The notes beneath the pieces are model-generated. The model saw only the letters and a list, made by a program, of their open reading frames with translations, was not told the origin of the DNA and did no database searches. The position numbers were made by a program, and so were the translations under genes. From SCTD01 sp963781675 (lineage in GTDB: Bacteria; Actinomycetota; Actinomycetes; Mycobacteriales; SCTD01), in assembly GCA_963781675.1 (NCBI GenBank), contig CAWAGF010000006.1, positions 186,001 to 250,000 of the forward strand: a DNA stretch of 64,000 nucleotides, read 5' to 3'. This document shows positions 35,282 through 43,566 of this stretch, in pieces; position 1 is the stretch's first letter; each line of letters starts with the position of its first letter.

Positions 35282-35634
35282 CAGTCGTCCTTCTTCAGCC
35301 CCAGCACGTTGTCCCCGATCCAGGTGACGGCGCTGATGACGAGCGAGGCGAGGACCGCCGGGCCGAAGCCGTCGACGGACAGCCGGTCGCTGAGCAGCGC
35401 GGTGAGCCCGAACATCGCCGCGTTGATGACGACGAGGAACAGCCCCAGCGTGAGCAGCAGCAGCGGGAACGACAGCAGCTTCAGCACCGGCTTCACCAGG
35501 ACGTTGACCAGGGCGAAGACCAGCGCGATGAGCAGGTAGCTGCCGACGCCCTGCCGGACGGTCACGCCCGGCACGACGGCCGCCACGACCCACACGGCAC
35601 CGGCGACGACGAGGAAGCGGGCGATCAGGCGCAT
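35281..35634 (-). CDS. Phage-holin-like family membrane protein (superfamily IV, 4 TM)
   Basis: A 117-aa protein with four predicted spans: IARFLVVAGAVWVVAAVVPG, VGSYLLIALVFALVNVLVKPVL, LLSFPLLLLTLGLFLVVINAAMFGL, and AVLASLVISAVTWIG. The stretch VNVLVKPVLKLLSFPL followed by T-LGLFLVVINA is the mark of this widespread chromosomal family. The name is historical, and nothing here suggests a prophage. The stop overlaps the ABC-F start. ATG 35634 is preceded by TAGCCT ending 6 nt upstream. Confidence 0.9.
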
Positions 35635-35640
35635 GCGCGC

Positions 35641-35646
35641 AGGCTA
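35641..35646 (-). promoter_or_regulatory. -10 hexamer TAGCCT whose TAG is the ligC stop codon
   Basis: On the minus strand TAGCCT ends 6 nt before the ATG at 35634. Its first three bases (35644-35646) are the stop codon of the upstream ligase gene. Confidence 0.4.
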
Positions 35647-36696
35647 GGCGCCCAGGACGCTGCCGAGGTCGAAGCGCACCGGCCGGTCGAGCTGGGCGTA
35701 CGTGCAGGAGGACGCGTCCCGGTCCGGCCGGAAGTGGCGGAGCTGCGCGGTGTGCCGGAAGCGGGCGCCCTCCATGTGGTCGTAGGCCACCTCGACGACC
35801 AGCTCCGGGCGCAGCGGCACGAAGCTCATGTCCTTGTCGCGGTTCCAGCGGGAGGGCTCGCCGCCGGGCGCCCGCTCCGAGGACGCGTCGCCCAGCCACG
35901 GGTGCGGCTCGCCCTCGTGCAGCAGGTAGGGCTCGAGCTCCTGCACGAGCTCCTTGCGGCGCGCCATCGGGAACGACGCGGCGACGCCGACGTGCTGCAG
36001 CCGGCCGGCCTCGTCGTGCAGCCCGAGCACCAGCGAACCCACGACCGGGCCGCTCTTGTGCCAGCGGAACGCGCCGACGACGCAGTCCGCGGTGCGCGCG
36101 TGCTTGATCTTCAGCATGGTGCGCTTGTCCGGCGCGTAGACGCCGTCCCGCGGCTTGGCGATGACGCCGTCCAGGCCCGCCCCCTCGAACAGGGTGAACC
36201 AGTCGCGGGCCAGCGCGGGGTCCGTCGTGGCGGGCGTCAGGTGCACCGGCGGCGCGGCGGACGCGAGCGCCTGCTCCAGCCGGGCGCGGCGGGCCGACTG
36301 CGGCTCGTCCAGGAGCGAGTCGCCGTCCAGGGCGAGCAGGTCGAAGGCGACGAAGGAGGCGGGCGTCGTCTCCGCGAGCATCTTCACGCGCGAGGCGGCC
36401 GGGTGGATCCGCTGCAGCAGCGCCTCGAAGTCCAGGCCCTTGCCCGCGGCGATGACGATCTCCCCGTCGACGACGCACCTCTCGGGCAGCTGGGCCCTGA
36501 CCGCCTCGACGACCTCCGGGAAGTAGCGCGTCAGCGGCTTCTCGTTGCGGCTGCCGAGCTCGACCTCGTCGCCGTCGCGGAACACGATGCAGCGGAAGCC
36601 GTCCCACTTCGGCTCGTACAGGAAGTCGCCCTCCGGCACCTCGGGCACCGACGTGGCGAGCATCGGCTTGACGGGCGGCAGGACCGGGAGCTCCAT
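35644..36696 (-). CDS. ligC: ATP-dependent DNA ligase, LigC type
   Basis: A 350-aa two-domain ligase. The nucleotidyl-accepting Lys30 is in EPKWDGFR (motif I), with GSRNEKPLTRYFPE following. DGEIVIA is motif III, DGVIAKPRDGVY motif IV, and KIKHARTADCVVGAF motif V. The OB-fold half ends RFRHTAQLRHFRPDRDASSCTYAQLDRP, as in mycobacterial LigC. I prefer ATG 36696 (MELPVLPPVKPMLA), which matches the usual LigC start; an ATG at 36705 is also in frame. With the polymerase at 28876 it would form the LigC/Prim-PolC repair pair. Confidence 0.93.
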   Translation of the reverse strand: MELPVLPPVKPMLATSVPEVPEGDFLYEPKWDGFRCIVFRDGDEVELGSRNEKPLTRYFPEVVEAVRAQLPERCVVDGEIVIAAGKGLDFEALLQRIHPAASRVKMLAETTPASFVAFDLLALDGDSLLDEPQSARRARLEQALASAAPPVHLTPATTDPALARDWFTLFEGAGLDGVIAKPRDGVYAPDKRTMLKIKHARTADCVVGAFRWHKSGPVVGSLVLGLHDEAGRLQHVGVAASFPMARRKELVQELEPYLLHEGEPHPWLGDASSERAPGGEPSRWNRDKDMSFVPLRPELVVEVAYDHMEGARFRHTAQLRHFRPDRDASSCTYAQLDRPVRFDLGSVLGA

Positions 36697-36735
36697 GCCG
36701 CCCATCCTGCCCGCCCATCCCGCCGGTGGGGCGCA

Positions 36736-36770
36736 GCAGGAGGAGCGGCCCGGACCGCGAACCCTGCACC
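36736..36770 (+). promoter_or_regulatory. Leader block shared with the beta-propeller gene
   Basis: Ungapped match (27 of 35) to 30102-30136, with the same offset to the start codon. Shared parts are GCAGGAGG, CGGCCCGGAC and GCGAAC. Confidence 0.45.
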
Positions 36771-37727
36771 GTGCGCACCCGGACCCTCGCCCTGGCCCTC
36801 GCCGCCGTCGTCGCCCTGCCGCTCGCCGGCGCCGCGTCGGCGGCCCCCGCGCCGAAGGGCCCGCGGTCGCTGCGCGACTACCCGGTGCCGACGGTCAGCG
36901 GCGCGCAGATGATCGACGGCGTGCAGGCCTTCGCCGAGGGCCACCCGCTGCGCATCACGGGCACGCCGGTGCAGCTCCAGGCGGCCGAGGACATCGCCGC
37001 GGAGGCGGAGGCGCTCGGCTACGACGTCGTCACCGAGACCTACCGCGGGGTGCTGCAGGCGGTCACCGCCACCAAGAAGGGCACCGACAAGGCCGGCGAG
37101 AAGATCGTCTTCGGCGGCCACCTGGACTCGATGGTCGGCACCGTCCAGGGGGCGTACGACAACGGCACCGGCACCCGGATGCTCATGGACCTGGCCCGGT
37201 CGTACGCCAAGGTCACGACCCACCGGACGCTCGTCTTCGCCTGGTACAACGGCGAGGAGGAGGGGACGCTCGCCTCCACCGAGATGGCCGCGGCGTGGAA
37301 GGCCTCCGGCGAGAAGGTGAGGGCCTACCTCGGCTTCGACATGGTCGGGATCGCCTGGCCCGTCGGTGGAACCACGTCGGACCAGAACTGCCTGTGCATC
37401 TGGCGCGGCGCCCGGGACGAGGCGTTCGACCAGCTGCTGGCCGACGTGAACTACCGCTTCCTGCGCTTCCCGAAGGGCAAGCAGCTGGTCAGCCTCGAGG
37501 GGACCAACGTCCGCAACAGCGACGAGGCGTCGTGGTCCGACCAGGGCTACCCGACGCTGCGCTGGGCGGGGCTGCGCCAGGCTGCCGACTACCCGCAGTA
37601 CCACCTGCCGCAGGACGACCTGGCGACCATGACCGAGGTGGCCGGTGGCCGGCAGTTCCTGGAGAAGGGGCTGAAGAACACCCTCCTGTCGGCCTACTAC
37701 ACGGCCGCCGCGCTCGACCTGCAGTAG
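36771..37727 (+). CDS. Exported M28-family metallopeptidase
   Basis: A 318-aa protein. The signal peptide is at residues 1-24 (TLALALAAVVALPLAGAASA). The zinc peptidase motifs are FGGHLDSMVGTVQGAYDNGTG (His and bridging Asp), WYNGEEEGTLAS (catalytic Glu and zinc ligand), LGFDMVGIAWP (Asp) and a final His in YPQYHLPQDDLATM. The family trims amino acids or dipeptides from peptide N-termini outside the cell. GTG 36771 places the signal peptide at the N-terminus and lies exactly 35 nt after the shared leader block. It is divergent from ligC. Confidence 0.88.
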   Translation: MRTRTLALALAAVVALPLAGAASAAPAPKGPRSLRDYPVPTVSGAQMIDGVQAFAEGHPLRITGTPVQLQAAEDIAAEAEALGYDVVTETYRGVLQAVTATKKGTDKAGEKIVFGGHLDSMVGTVQGAYDNGTGTRMLMDLARSYAKVTTHRTLVFAWYNGEEEGTLASTEMAAAWKASGEKVRAYLGFDMVGIAWPVGGTTSDQNCLCIWRGARDEAFDQLLADVNYRFLRFPKGKQLVSLEGTNVRNSDEASWSDQGYPTLRWAGLRQAADYPQYHLPQDDLATMTEVAGGRQFLEKGLKNTLLSAYYTAAALDLQ

Positions 37728-37928
37728 TCAGCGCCGCCGGCGCCGCTGCTCCCTGCGCACCACCTGCACGAGGTCGACCAGGCCCACGGCCGCCAGCGCG
37801 AGCAGGAACAGCGCGGGACCGATCCCGTACTCGCCGAGCGCCCACAGGCCGAGCACCAGCAGCAGCACGCTGACCGCGGCGGTGGTGACCGCGCGGCGGC
37901 CGGGGGAGGCGTGCGGGGCGACGGTCAT
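37728..37928 (-). CDS. Small membrane protein, two spans
   Basis: A 66-aa protein (MTVAPHASPGRRAVTTAAVS, then hydrophobic segments VLLLVLGLWALGEYG and IGPALFLLALAAVGLVDLVQVV) with an Arg-rich end, VRREQRRRRR. The stop lies directly next to the M28 peptidase stop on the opposite strand. It starts 44 nt from the divergent DoxX-like gene. No family is recognised; the Arg tail predicts a cytoplasmic C-terminus. Confidence 0.55.
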   Translation of the reverse strand: MTVAPHASPGRRAVTTAAVSVLLLVLGLWALGEYGIGPALFLLALAAVGLVDLVQVVRREQRRRRR

Positions 37929-37972
37929 GCCCCCACCGTGCCCGACGCGGGCCGGTCCCGCACACTGCGGCG

Positions 37973-38341
37973 GTGAAGCGCACCTCGCCGTTCCTGCTCG
38001 CCGGCCTGCTGGCAGGCGCGGGCGTCCTGCACTTCGTGAAGCCGGGCTTCTACGACGGGATGATCCCGCCGTTCCTCGGCAGTCCGCGGGCCTGGACGTA
38101 CGGGAGCGGCGTCGCGGAGCTGGCGGTCGCGGCCGCCGTGGCCGCCCCCGCCACCCGGCGCCGCGGTGCGCTCGCGGCCGCGGCGCTGTTCGTCGCGGTC
38201 TTCCCGGCCAACGTCTACCTGGCCGTGGAGCCGGGGGACCTGCCGCGCTGGGCGGCGCTGGCGCGGCTGCCGCTGCAGGTGCCGCTGGTCGTCTGGGCGC
38301 TGCAGGTGGCGCGCTCAGACCGCCCGGTCCGCCAGGGTTGA
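37973..38341 (+). CDS. DoxX-like membrane protein
   Basis: A 122-aa protein with four hydrophobic helices. It opens SPFLLAGLLAGAGVLHFVKPGFYDGMIPPFL, then has GSGVAELAVAAAVAAPATRR and ALFVAVFPANVYLAVEP, a pattern typical of the short DoxX/MauE-like family (GxxHF.. and FPANVY). Members are linked to thiol or quinone redox processes in membranes, but the role here is unknown. Its 3' end overlaps the convergent phosphotransferase gene by 27 nt. Confidence 0.8.
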   Translation: MKRTSPFLLAGLLAGAGVLHFVKPGFYDGMIPPFLGSPRAWTYGSGVAELAVAAAVAAPATRRRGALAAAALFVAVFPANVYLAVEPGDLPRWAALARLPLQVPLVVWALQVARSDRPVRQG

Positions 38342-39364
38342 CCGGCCGATCTCGACGAGCGGCCCGATGCGCTCCTCGATGCCGTCGAAGCCCTCGCCGA
38401 GCATCGCCCCGCCCTGCACGCGCGCCACGATCCCGGCGCACACGACCGCGAGCTTGAACGCGGCGAACGCGGCGTACCAGGGGAGCGGGGTCAGGTCGAG
38501 GCCGGTGCGCTGCGCGTAGAGCTCGGCCACCTCGGCACGGGTCGGGAAGCCGGGCAGGACGGTCGCGGCCGGCACGACCGTCGCGGAGGTGCGGGCACCG
38601 CTGTCGTCGGCCTGCGACCAGTAGCCGAGCAGGATGCCGAGGTCGGCCAGCGGGTCGCCCAGGGTGGACATCTCCCAGTCGAGGACGGCCGCGATGCGGC
38701 CCGGCTCGGTCGGGTGCAGCAGCGTGTTGTCCAGCCGGTAGTCGCCGTGGACGACGGTGTGCCGTTGCGTCGCGGGCACCTCCGCCGCGAGGTCGGCGGC
38801 GAGGGCGTCCAGCGCGTCGTGGCCCTCGATGCGGGTGGCGTCCCACTGCGTGACCCAGCGGCGGACCTGCCGCTCGAGGTAGCCCGCAGGCCGACCGAAC
38901 TCGCCGAGCCCGACGGCGGCGGGGTCCACGTCGTGCAGCGCCGCCAGCACCGAGACCAGCCCCTCGCCGACCGCGCGGCGCTGCGCCGGCTCGTCCGCGT
39001 AGCCGGCCGGGAGCGCCTCGCGGCAGACGTGCCCCTCGACCCGCTCCATCACGTAGAAGGGCTGCCCGAGGACCTCGGTGGCCGTGCACAGGTGCAGCAT
39101 CTGCGGGACCGGGACGGGGCTGCCGCCCAGCGCCGACATGACCGTGTGCTCGCGGACCATGTCGTGCGCGGTCGGCAGCACGTGGCCGAGCGGTGGCCGG
39201 CGCAGGATCGCCGACCCGGCCGGGGCGTCCACCCGGAAGGTGAGGTTGCTCTTGCCGCCGGCGATCAGCGTGACGGTGCAGTCCTGCCAGCCGGGGTCCC
39301 CGAGGGCGGTCGCGAGGTACGGCCCGACGACGGAGGGGTCGGCGCCGGCGGTGGTCGTCGTCAT
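38315..39364 (-). CDS. Phosphotransferase family protein (APH/ACAD10-like)
   Basis: A 349-aa kinase-fold protein of the aminoglycoside phosphotransferase superfamily, the type often found beside acyl-CoA dehydrogenases (ACAD10/11 N-domain). The catalytic loop is VVHGDYRLDNTLLHP (HGDxxxxN) and the metal-binding Asp is in AAVLDWEMSTLGDPLADLG. N-terminal GGKSNLTFRV and the following LRRPP form the ATP lobe. The substrate may be a hydroxy-acyl compound rather than an antibiotic; this rests on family resemblance. TAAGGT ends 7 nt before the ATG. Confidence 0.87.
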   Translation of the reverse strand: MTTTTAGADPSVVGPYLATALGDPGWQDCTVTLIAGGKSNLTFRVDAPAGSAILRRPPLGHVLPTAHDMVREHTVMSALGGSPVPVPQMLHLCTATEVLGQPFYVMERVEGHVCREALPAGYADEPAQRRAVGEGLVSVLAALHDVDPAAVGLGEFGRPAGYLERQVRRWVTQWDATRIEGHDALDALAADLAAEVPATQRHTVVHGDYRLDNTLLHPTEPGRIAAVLDWEMSTLGDPLADLGILLGYWSQADDSGARTSATVVPAATVLPGFPTRAEVAELYAQRTGLDLTPLPWYAAFAAFKLAVVCAGIVARVQGGAMLGEGFDGIEERIGPLVEIGRSTLADRAV

Positions 39365-39371
39365 GAGCGGC

Positions 39372-39377
39372 ACCTTA
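39372..39377 (-). promoter_or_regulatory. -10 hexamer TAAGGT, leaderless promoter for the phosphotransferase gene
   Basis: On the minus strand TAAGGT ends 7 nt before the ATG at 39364. Confidence 0.4.
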
Positions 39378-39406
39378 GGACGGCGGCACGGGGGTAGGGG
39401 ACCGGC

Positions 39407-39616
39407 ATGAGCGACGCGAAGCCCGACCCGAACCTCGCCGGCGCAGGCCTGAGCGCCACCGGCAAGACCGCCGACCAGTTCAGCCCCGGCGACGACGCCC
39501 CCGGCACCACCTACGGCGGCCCCGGCGGCACCGGGACCGCCGAGGAGGAGGTCGTCGGCGCCGACGAGGGCGAGGACGCCGGGCAGGGCGCCGAGGGCGA
39601 CGTCGAGGGCGCCTAG
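39407..39616 (+). CDS. Small acidic, probably disordered protein
   Basis: A 69-aa protein with no hydrophobic core: MSDAKPDPNLAGAGLSATGK, then FSPGDDAPGTTYGGPGGTGT and an Asp/Glu-rich end. It has a proper ATG with GGGGA upstream (39393-39398), and its stop TAG forms the first half of the -10 of the next gene. No domain can be assigned. Composition suggests a flexible, highly charged protein. Confidence 0.55.
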   Translation: MSDAKPDPNLAGAGLSATGKTADQFSPGDDAPGTTYGGPGGTGTAEEEVVGADEGEDAGQGAEGDVEGA

Positions 39617-39619
39617 CCT
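39614..39619 (+). promoter_or_regulatory. -10 hexamer TAGCCT sharing the upstream stop codon, for zapE
   Basis: TAGCCT ends 6 nt before the GTG at 39626; its TAG (39614-39616) is the stop codon of the small acidic protein gene. Confidence 0.4.
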
Positions 39620-39625
39620 GCTCCC

Positions 39626-40633
39626 GTGCCCGCGCAGCGCCTGGTCGACCGGTCGCCGGTCGTCCCCCCGGAGACGCTCGTGGAGGGCATGGTCCCGCCG
39701 CCGCGCTTCGGCGACGCCCGCTTCTCCACCTACCGGCCGGACCCGCAGCACCCGTCGCAGGCCCGCGCCGTCATGGTGCTGCGCGCCTTCGCGCAGACCC
39801 TCGAGCCGCCGAGGAAGCGCCTGCTGGGCAAGCCGAAGCCGCCACCAGGGCGGCCCGGCGTCTACCTCGACGGCGGCTACGGCGTCGGCAAGACCCACCT
39901 GCTGGCGTCGCTGTGGCACGACGCCCCGGAGCCGCGGGCGTACGGCACCTTCGTCGAGCTGACCCACCTGGTCGGCGCGCTCGGCTTCGCGCAGGCCGTC
40001 GACGCGCTCAGCGGGCACCGGCTGCTGGCCGTGGACGAGTTCGAGCTGGACGACCCCGGCGACACGGTGCTGGTCAGCACGCTGCTCGCCAAGCTGGTCG
40101 AGGCGGGCGTCCGCGTCGCCGCCACCTCCAACACCCTGCCGGGGGCGCTGGGAGAGGGGCGCTTCGCGGCGCAGGACTTCCTGCGCGAGATCCAGGGCCT
40201 GTCCGGGCACTTCGAGCCGGTGCGCGTCGAGGGCGAGGACTACCGGCACCGGGGGCAGCCGGCCGCCCCGCCGCCGGTCGACGACGCCGTGGTCGTGGCG
40301 CGGACCGCCGCGGTGGAGGGCGCCACCTGCGACGGCTTCGAGGAGCTGCTCGCGCACCTGTCGTCGCTGCACCCGTCGCGCTACGGCGCGCTGGTCGAGG
40401 GCGTGACGCTCGTCGGGCTGACCGGCGTGCGGCCGGTCGACGACCAGGCGGCCGCGCTGCGGCTGGTGGTGCTGGCCGACCGGCTGTACGACCGGGACGT
40501 CCCGGTGCTGGCCGGCGGCCTGCCGCTGGACCGGCTGTTCCCCACGGAGCTGCTGGAGGGCGGCTACCGCAAGAAGTACCTGCGGGCGGTCAGCCGGCTC
40601 ACCGCGCTGGCCCGGCAGGCCGAGCCGGGCTAG
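39626..40633 (+). CDS. zapE: AFG1/ZapE-family ATPase
   Basis: A 335-aa P-loop protein. Walker A is YLDGGYGVGKTHLLASL near residue 80 and Walker B LLAVDEFELDDPGD. Arg-containing RVAATSNTLPGAL (sensor-1-like) follows, then ALGEGRFAAQDFLREI, a conserved AFG1 feature. The C-terminal part has DRLYDRDVPVLAGG and YRKKYLRAVSRL. ZapE associates with FtsZ in Escherichia coli and AFG1 with mitochondrial proteins; the actinobacterial role is not established. The GTG start follows a leaderless-type -10. Confidence 0.9.
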   Translation: MPAQRLVDRSPVVPPETLVEGMVPPPRFGDARFSTYRPDPQHPSQARAVMVLRAFAQTLEPPRKRLLGKPKPPPGRPGVYLDGGYGVGKTHLLASLWHDAPEPRAYGTFVELTHLVGALGFAQAVDALSGHRLLAVDEFELDDPGDTVLVSTLLAKLVEAGVRVAATSNTLPGALGEGRFAAQDFLREIQGLSGHFEPVRVEGEDYRHRGQPAAPPPVDDAVVVARTAAVEGATCDGFEELLAHLSSLHPSRYGALVEGVTLVGLTGVRPVDDQAAALRLVVLADRLYDRDVPVLAGGLPLDRLFPTELLEGGYRKKYLRAVSRLTALARQAEPG

Positions 40634-40793
40634 GCGGGCGCGGCCTGGCCGGTCTGGTGGTACTGGTAGGCCGGGGCCGGGCTCGACCTCGGCGCACGAC
40701 CGGGCTTCCGTCCTGCGGCCCGTGCTGGCATCCTGTCGGCTCGACTCGCGGACGTCCCCGCTCCCCGTCCGACCTGCTCCCGGAAGGAAGGCC

Positions 40794-42038
40794 GTGGCTC
40801 GTCCCGTCGATCCGCCGGTCGCGCCCTGGGTGCTGCGCGCCGCGGAGCTGGCCGAGGTCGCGACCTGGACGCTGGACCTCGCGACCGGCGAGCTGACGAG
40901 CAGCTCGCGGGTGCGCAGCCACCTCGACCTCGCCCCGCACGCCCCGGAGCCGACCCTCCAGGACTGGTTCGCCGTGGTGCACCCGGAGGACCGGGACCGG
41001 CTGGCCGCCGCCTGGCACGGGCTGGTCCACGACGGGCAGGAGTACGTCGTGGAGCACCGCGTGGTGCTGCCGAACGGCCGGCTGAAGCACGTGCGCGCCG
41101 TCGCCTGCGTGGGCACGCGCTCCGACGGGCGGCGGCTGGCGTACGGCATCACCCAGGACGTGACCGACGAGCGGCTGGCCGCCGCGCAGCTGGAGCGGGA
41201 GCGCGACCGGAGCCGCGCGGTCGTCGCCAACCTGCAGGAGGGCTTCATGCTCACGACGGCCACCGTCGTGCTGGAGGTCAACCCGGCGCTGTGCGCGATG
41301 ACCGGCTTCGCCGAGGACGAGCTCGTCGGAGCGGCGAGCGGGTACCCCTTCTGGCCGCGGGAGGACGCCGACAGCCTGCTGGCGCTGCGGTCCCGGCTGG
41401 TCGAGGAGGGCGGTGGCAAGGCCGGCGTCGAGCTGGTCCGCAAGGACGGCAGCCGCTTCTCGGCGAGCCTGACGGCGACGCCGCTGCCCGGCGACGACGG
41501 CCTGTGGATGGTCACGGTGCGGGACACCACGCAGGAGCGCGCGCACGAGCGGCTGCTGCTGGCGCGGGCCGAGACCGACCCGCTCACCGGCCTGCTGAAC
41601 AGCCGGGCGTTCCGGGACGCGCTGCGCCGGTCCACCCGGACCGCCTCCGTCGACGGCGCGGCGCTGAGCCTCGCCCTGCTCGACGTCGACCACTTCAAGC
41701 GCGTCAACGACCGGTTCGGCCACGCCGTGGGCGACGAGGTGCTCTGCGGCATCGCGGACCGGCTGCGAGGGGCGGCCGGCGACACCGGGACCCTGGCCCG
41801 GGTCGGCGGCGAGGAGTTCGCGCTGCTCATGCCGGACACGGACGCGGTGGCGGCGCACGCGGTGCTGGCGCGGGTGCTCGAGGCCGTGCGTGCGGTGCCG
41901 TTCGTCAGCGCCGGCACCGTCACCGCCTCGGCGGGCGTGGCCCAGCTGCTGGACGACATGGACGACGACGCGCTCTACCGGCTGGCCGACACGCTGCTCT
42001 ACGAGGCCAAGGCGCGGGGACGGGACCAGGTCCGCTAG
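40794..42038 (+). CDS. PAS-PAS-GGDEF diguanylate cyclase, soluble
   Basis: A 414-aa cytoplasmic protein predicted to make c-di-GMP. An N-terminal PAS_3-like domain is seen (WTLDLATGELTSSSRVR to HPEDRDRLAAAWHGLV), then a second PAS (MLTTATVVLEVNPALCAMTGFAEDEL). The GGDEF domain runs from DPLTGLLNSRAF to VTASAGVAQL, with LLDVDHFKRVNDRFGHAVGD and the active loop GGEEF. No RxxD inhibitory site is seen five residues before the loop, so product inhibition may be absent. GTG 40794 is chosen because GGAAGGAAG lies just upstream; an earlier ATG at 40722 lacks support. No membrane segment is present. Confidence 0.88.
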   Translation: MARPVDPPVAPWVLRAAELAEVATWTLDLATGELTSSSRVRSHLDLAPHAPEPTLQDWFAVVHPEDRDRLAAAWHGLVHDGQEYVVEHRVVLPNGRLKHVRAVACVGTRSDGRRLAYGITQDVTDERLAAAQLERERDRSRAVVANLQEGFMLTTATVVLEVNPALCAMTGFAEDELVGAASGYPFWPREDADSLLALRSRLVEEGGGKAGVELVRKDGSRFSASLTATPLPGDDGLWMVTVRDTTQERAHERLLLARAETDPLTGLLNSRAFRDALRRSTRTASVDGAALSLALLDVDHFKRVNDRFGHAVGDEVLCGIADRLRGAAGDTGTLARVGGEEFALLMPDTDAVAAHAVLARVLEAVRAVPFVSAGTVTASAGVAQLLDDMDDDALYRLADTLLYEAKARGRDQVR

Positions 42039-42125
42039 CAGGAGCCTGCACTCCCGGTGTCGAAACACGGGGGCAACGAGCTGCCGTACCCAGCGGCGCC
42101 GGCCCGTTCCTGGAAGGTCGTCCCC

Positions 42126-43562
42126 GTGCGCAAGCAGTCGCTCCGCCTCGCCGTCGTGTCCGCCGCCGTCATCGCCGTGGGCGGTGCCGCGCTCGCGACC
42201 GCTGCCCCGACGCCGCCGAGCACCGCCGCCGTCCCCGCCGCCAGGTGCGGCCCCGGCTCGCTGCCGGAGACGACGCAGGGCCGCGCCCCGGCCGCGGACC
42301 TCGCGACCGGCCGCTTCCAGAAGGGCTACACCTGCAACGTCACGGAGCTGGCGCACCAGGGCAGGAGCGGCGGCTACCGGGTCGAGCGCTACGTCGACAA
42401 GCAGGGCAACGAGTGCGCGTACTACGACTCGACGCTGCTGTTCCCGACCAACCTGGCCGACCAGGGGGTGGACGGCCCCGGCACGTACGTCCTGGACATG
42501 AAGGACCCGGCCAAGCCGGTCGTCACGGACGTTCTCCGCACGTCGGGCTTCTCCTCGCCGCACGAGTCGATGCGCCTGAACGCCAAGCGCGGCCTCCTCG
42601 CCGCCGCCTTCGGCACGCCCGCGACCGCGCCCGGTCAGCTCGACGTCTACGACGTGAGCCAGGACTGCCGCAAGCCCGTGCCGGTGTCGAGCACGCCGCT
42701 GGGCTTCCTCGGCCACGAGAGCGGCTTCGCCCCGGACGGCAACACCTTCTACGTCGGCTCGCTCTACTTCCACACGCTGACCGCCATCGACCTGTCCGAC
42801 CCGCGCGTGCCCAAGCCGCTGTGGGTGACGAAGGAGTACCAGCCGCACGGCATGTCGCTCAGCGAGGACGGCAGGACGCTCTACATGGCCGAGGCGGCCT
42901 TCGACGACAGCAGCGCGTTCACCGGCCTGACCGTGCTCGACGTCAGCCAGGTGCAGGAGCGCGTGCTCGACCCGGTCGTCCCGATCGTCAGCCGGCTGAC
43001 CTGGGACACCGCCAGCACCCCGCAGAACGCCACGCCCTTCACCCGCAACGGGCACCGCTACGTCATGGAGATCGACGAGTTCGGCAGCGGCGCCAAGATC
43101 GGCGCGGCGCGGATCATCGACGTCCAGGACATCACCAAGCCGAAGGTGGTCTCCGACATCCGCCTGGCGGTCAACCGCGCCGAGGCGCAGGGCGAGGACC
43201 TCGAGGGCGACCCCGGCAACGACCAGCAGTTCCAGGGCTACCAGGGCCACTACTGCTCGCTGCCGAGCCGGGTCGACCCGAACATCCTGGCCTGCTCGTT
43301 CATCATGTCCGGCCTGCGCGTGTTCGACATCACCGACGTCACCAAGCCGCGCGAGATCGCCTACCACAACAAGCCGGTCGTCCCGGGTACGGCCGTGAAC
43401 CCGATGCGCGCCGGCTCCTTCGCGATGTCGGCCCCGGCCTACGACGAGGCGACCGGCGACATCTGGTACACCGACGGCAACAGCGGCTTCTACAGCGTGC
43501 GCCTGACCGGCCCGGCCAAGCGCGCGAAGTTCGCCGGCCGCACGGTGCTCCCGGGCAACTAG
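42126..43562 (+). CDS. Exported LVIVD-repeat beta-propeller protein
   Basis: A 478-aa secreted protein. The signal peptide is at about residues 1-28 (LRLAVVSAAVIAVGGAALATAAP). The mature part repeats beta-strand units of the LVIVD type: GTYVLDMKDPAKPVVTDVL, GQLDVYDVSQDCRKPVPVS, LTAIDLSDPRVPKPLWV, ARIIDVQDITKPKVVSDI and LRVFDITDVTKPREIAYH. At least six Cys residues suggest disulfides. GTG 42126 has GGAAGG about 9 nt upstream. It follows the diguanylate cyclase by 87 nt on the same strand. The function is unknown; surface binding is the usual assumption for such propellers. Confidence 0.82.
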   Translation: MRKQSLRLAVVSAAVIAVGGAALATAAPTPPSTAAVPAARCGPGSLPETTQGRAPAADLATGRFQKGYTCNVTELAHQGRSGGYRVERYVDKQGNECAYYDSTLLFPTNLADQGVDGPGTYVLDMKDPAKPVVTDVLRTSGFSSPHESMRLNAKRGLLAAAFGTPATAPGQLDVYDVSQDCRKPVPVSSTPLGFLGHESGFAPDGNTFYVGSLYFHTLTAIDLSDPRVPKPLWVTKEYQPHGMSLSEDGRTLYMAEAAFDDSSAFTGLTVLDVSQVQERVLDPVVPIVSRLTWDTASTPQNATPFTRNGHRYVMEIDEFGSGAKIGAARIIDVQDITKPKVVSDIRLAVNRAEAQGEDLEGDPGNDQQFQGYQGHYCSLPSRVDPNILACSFIMSGLRVFDITDVTKPREIAYHNKPVVPGTAVNPMRAGSFAMSAPAYDEATGDIWYTDGNSGFYSVRLTGPAKRAKFAGRTVLPGN

Positions 43563-43566
43563 CGGG

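Noticed and set aside
38315..39364. Aminoglycoside resistance gene
   Set aside because: The kinase fold matches, but the sequence is of the ACAD-associated phosphotransferase type and nothing points to antibiotic substrates.
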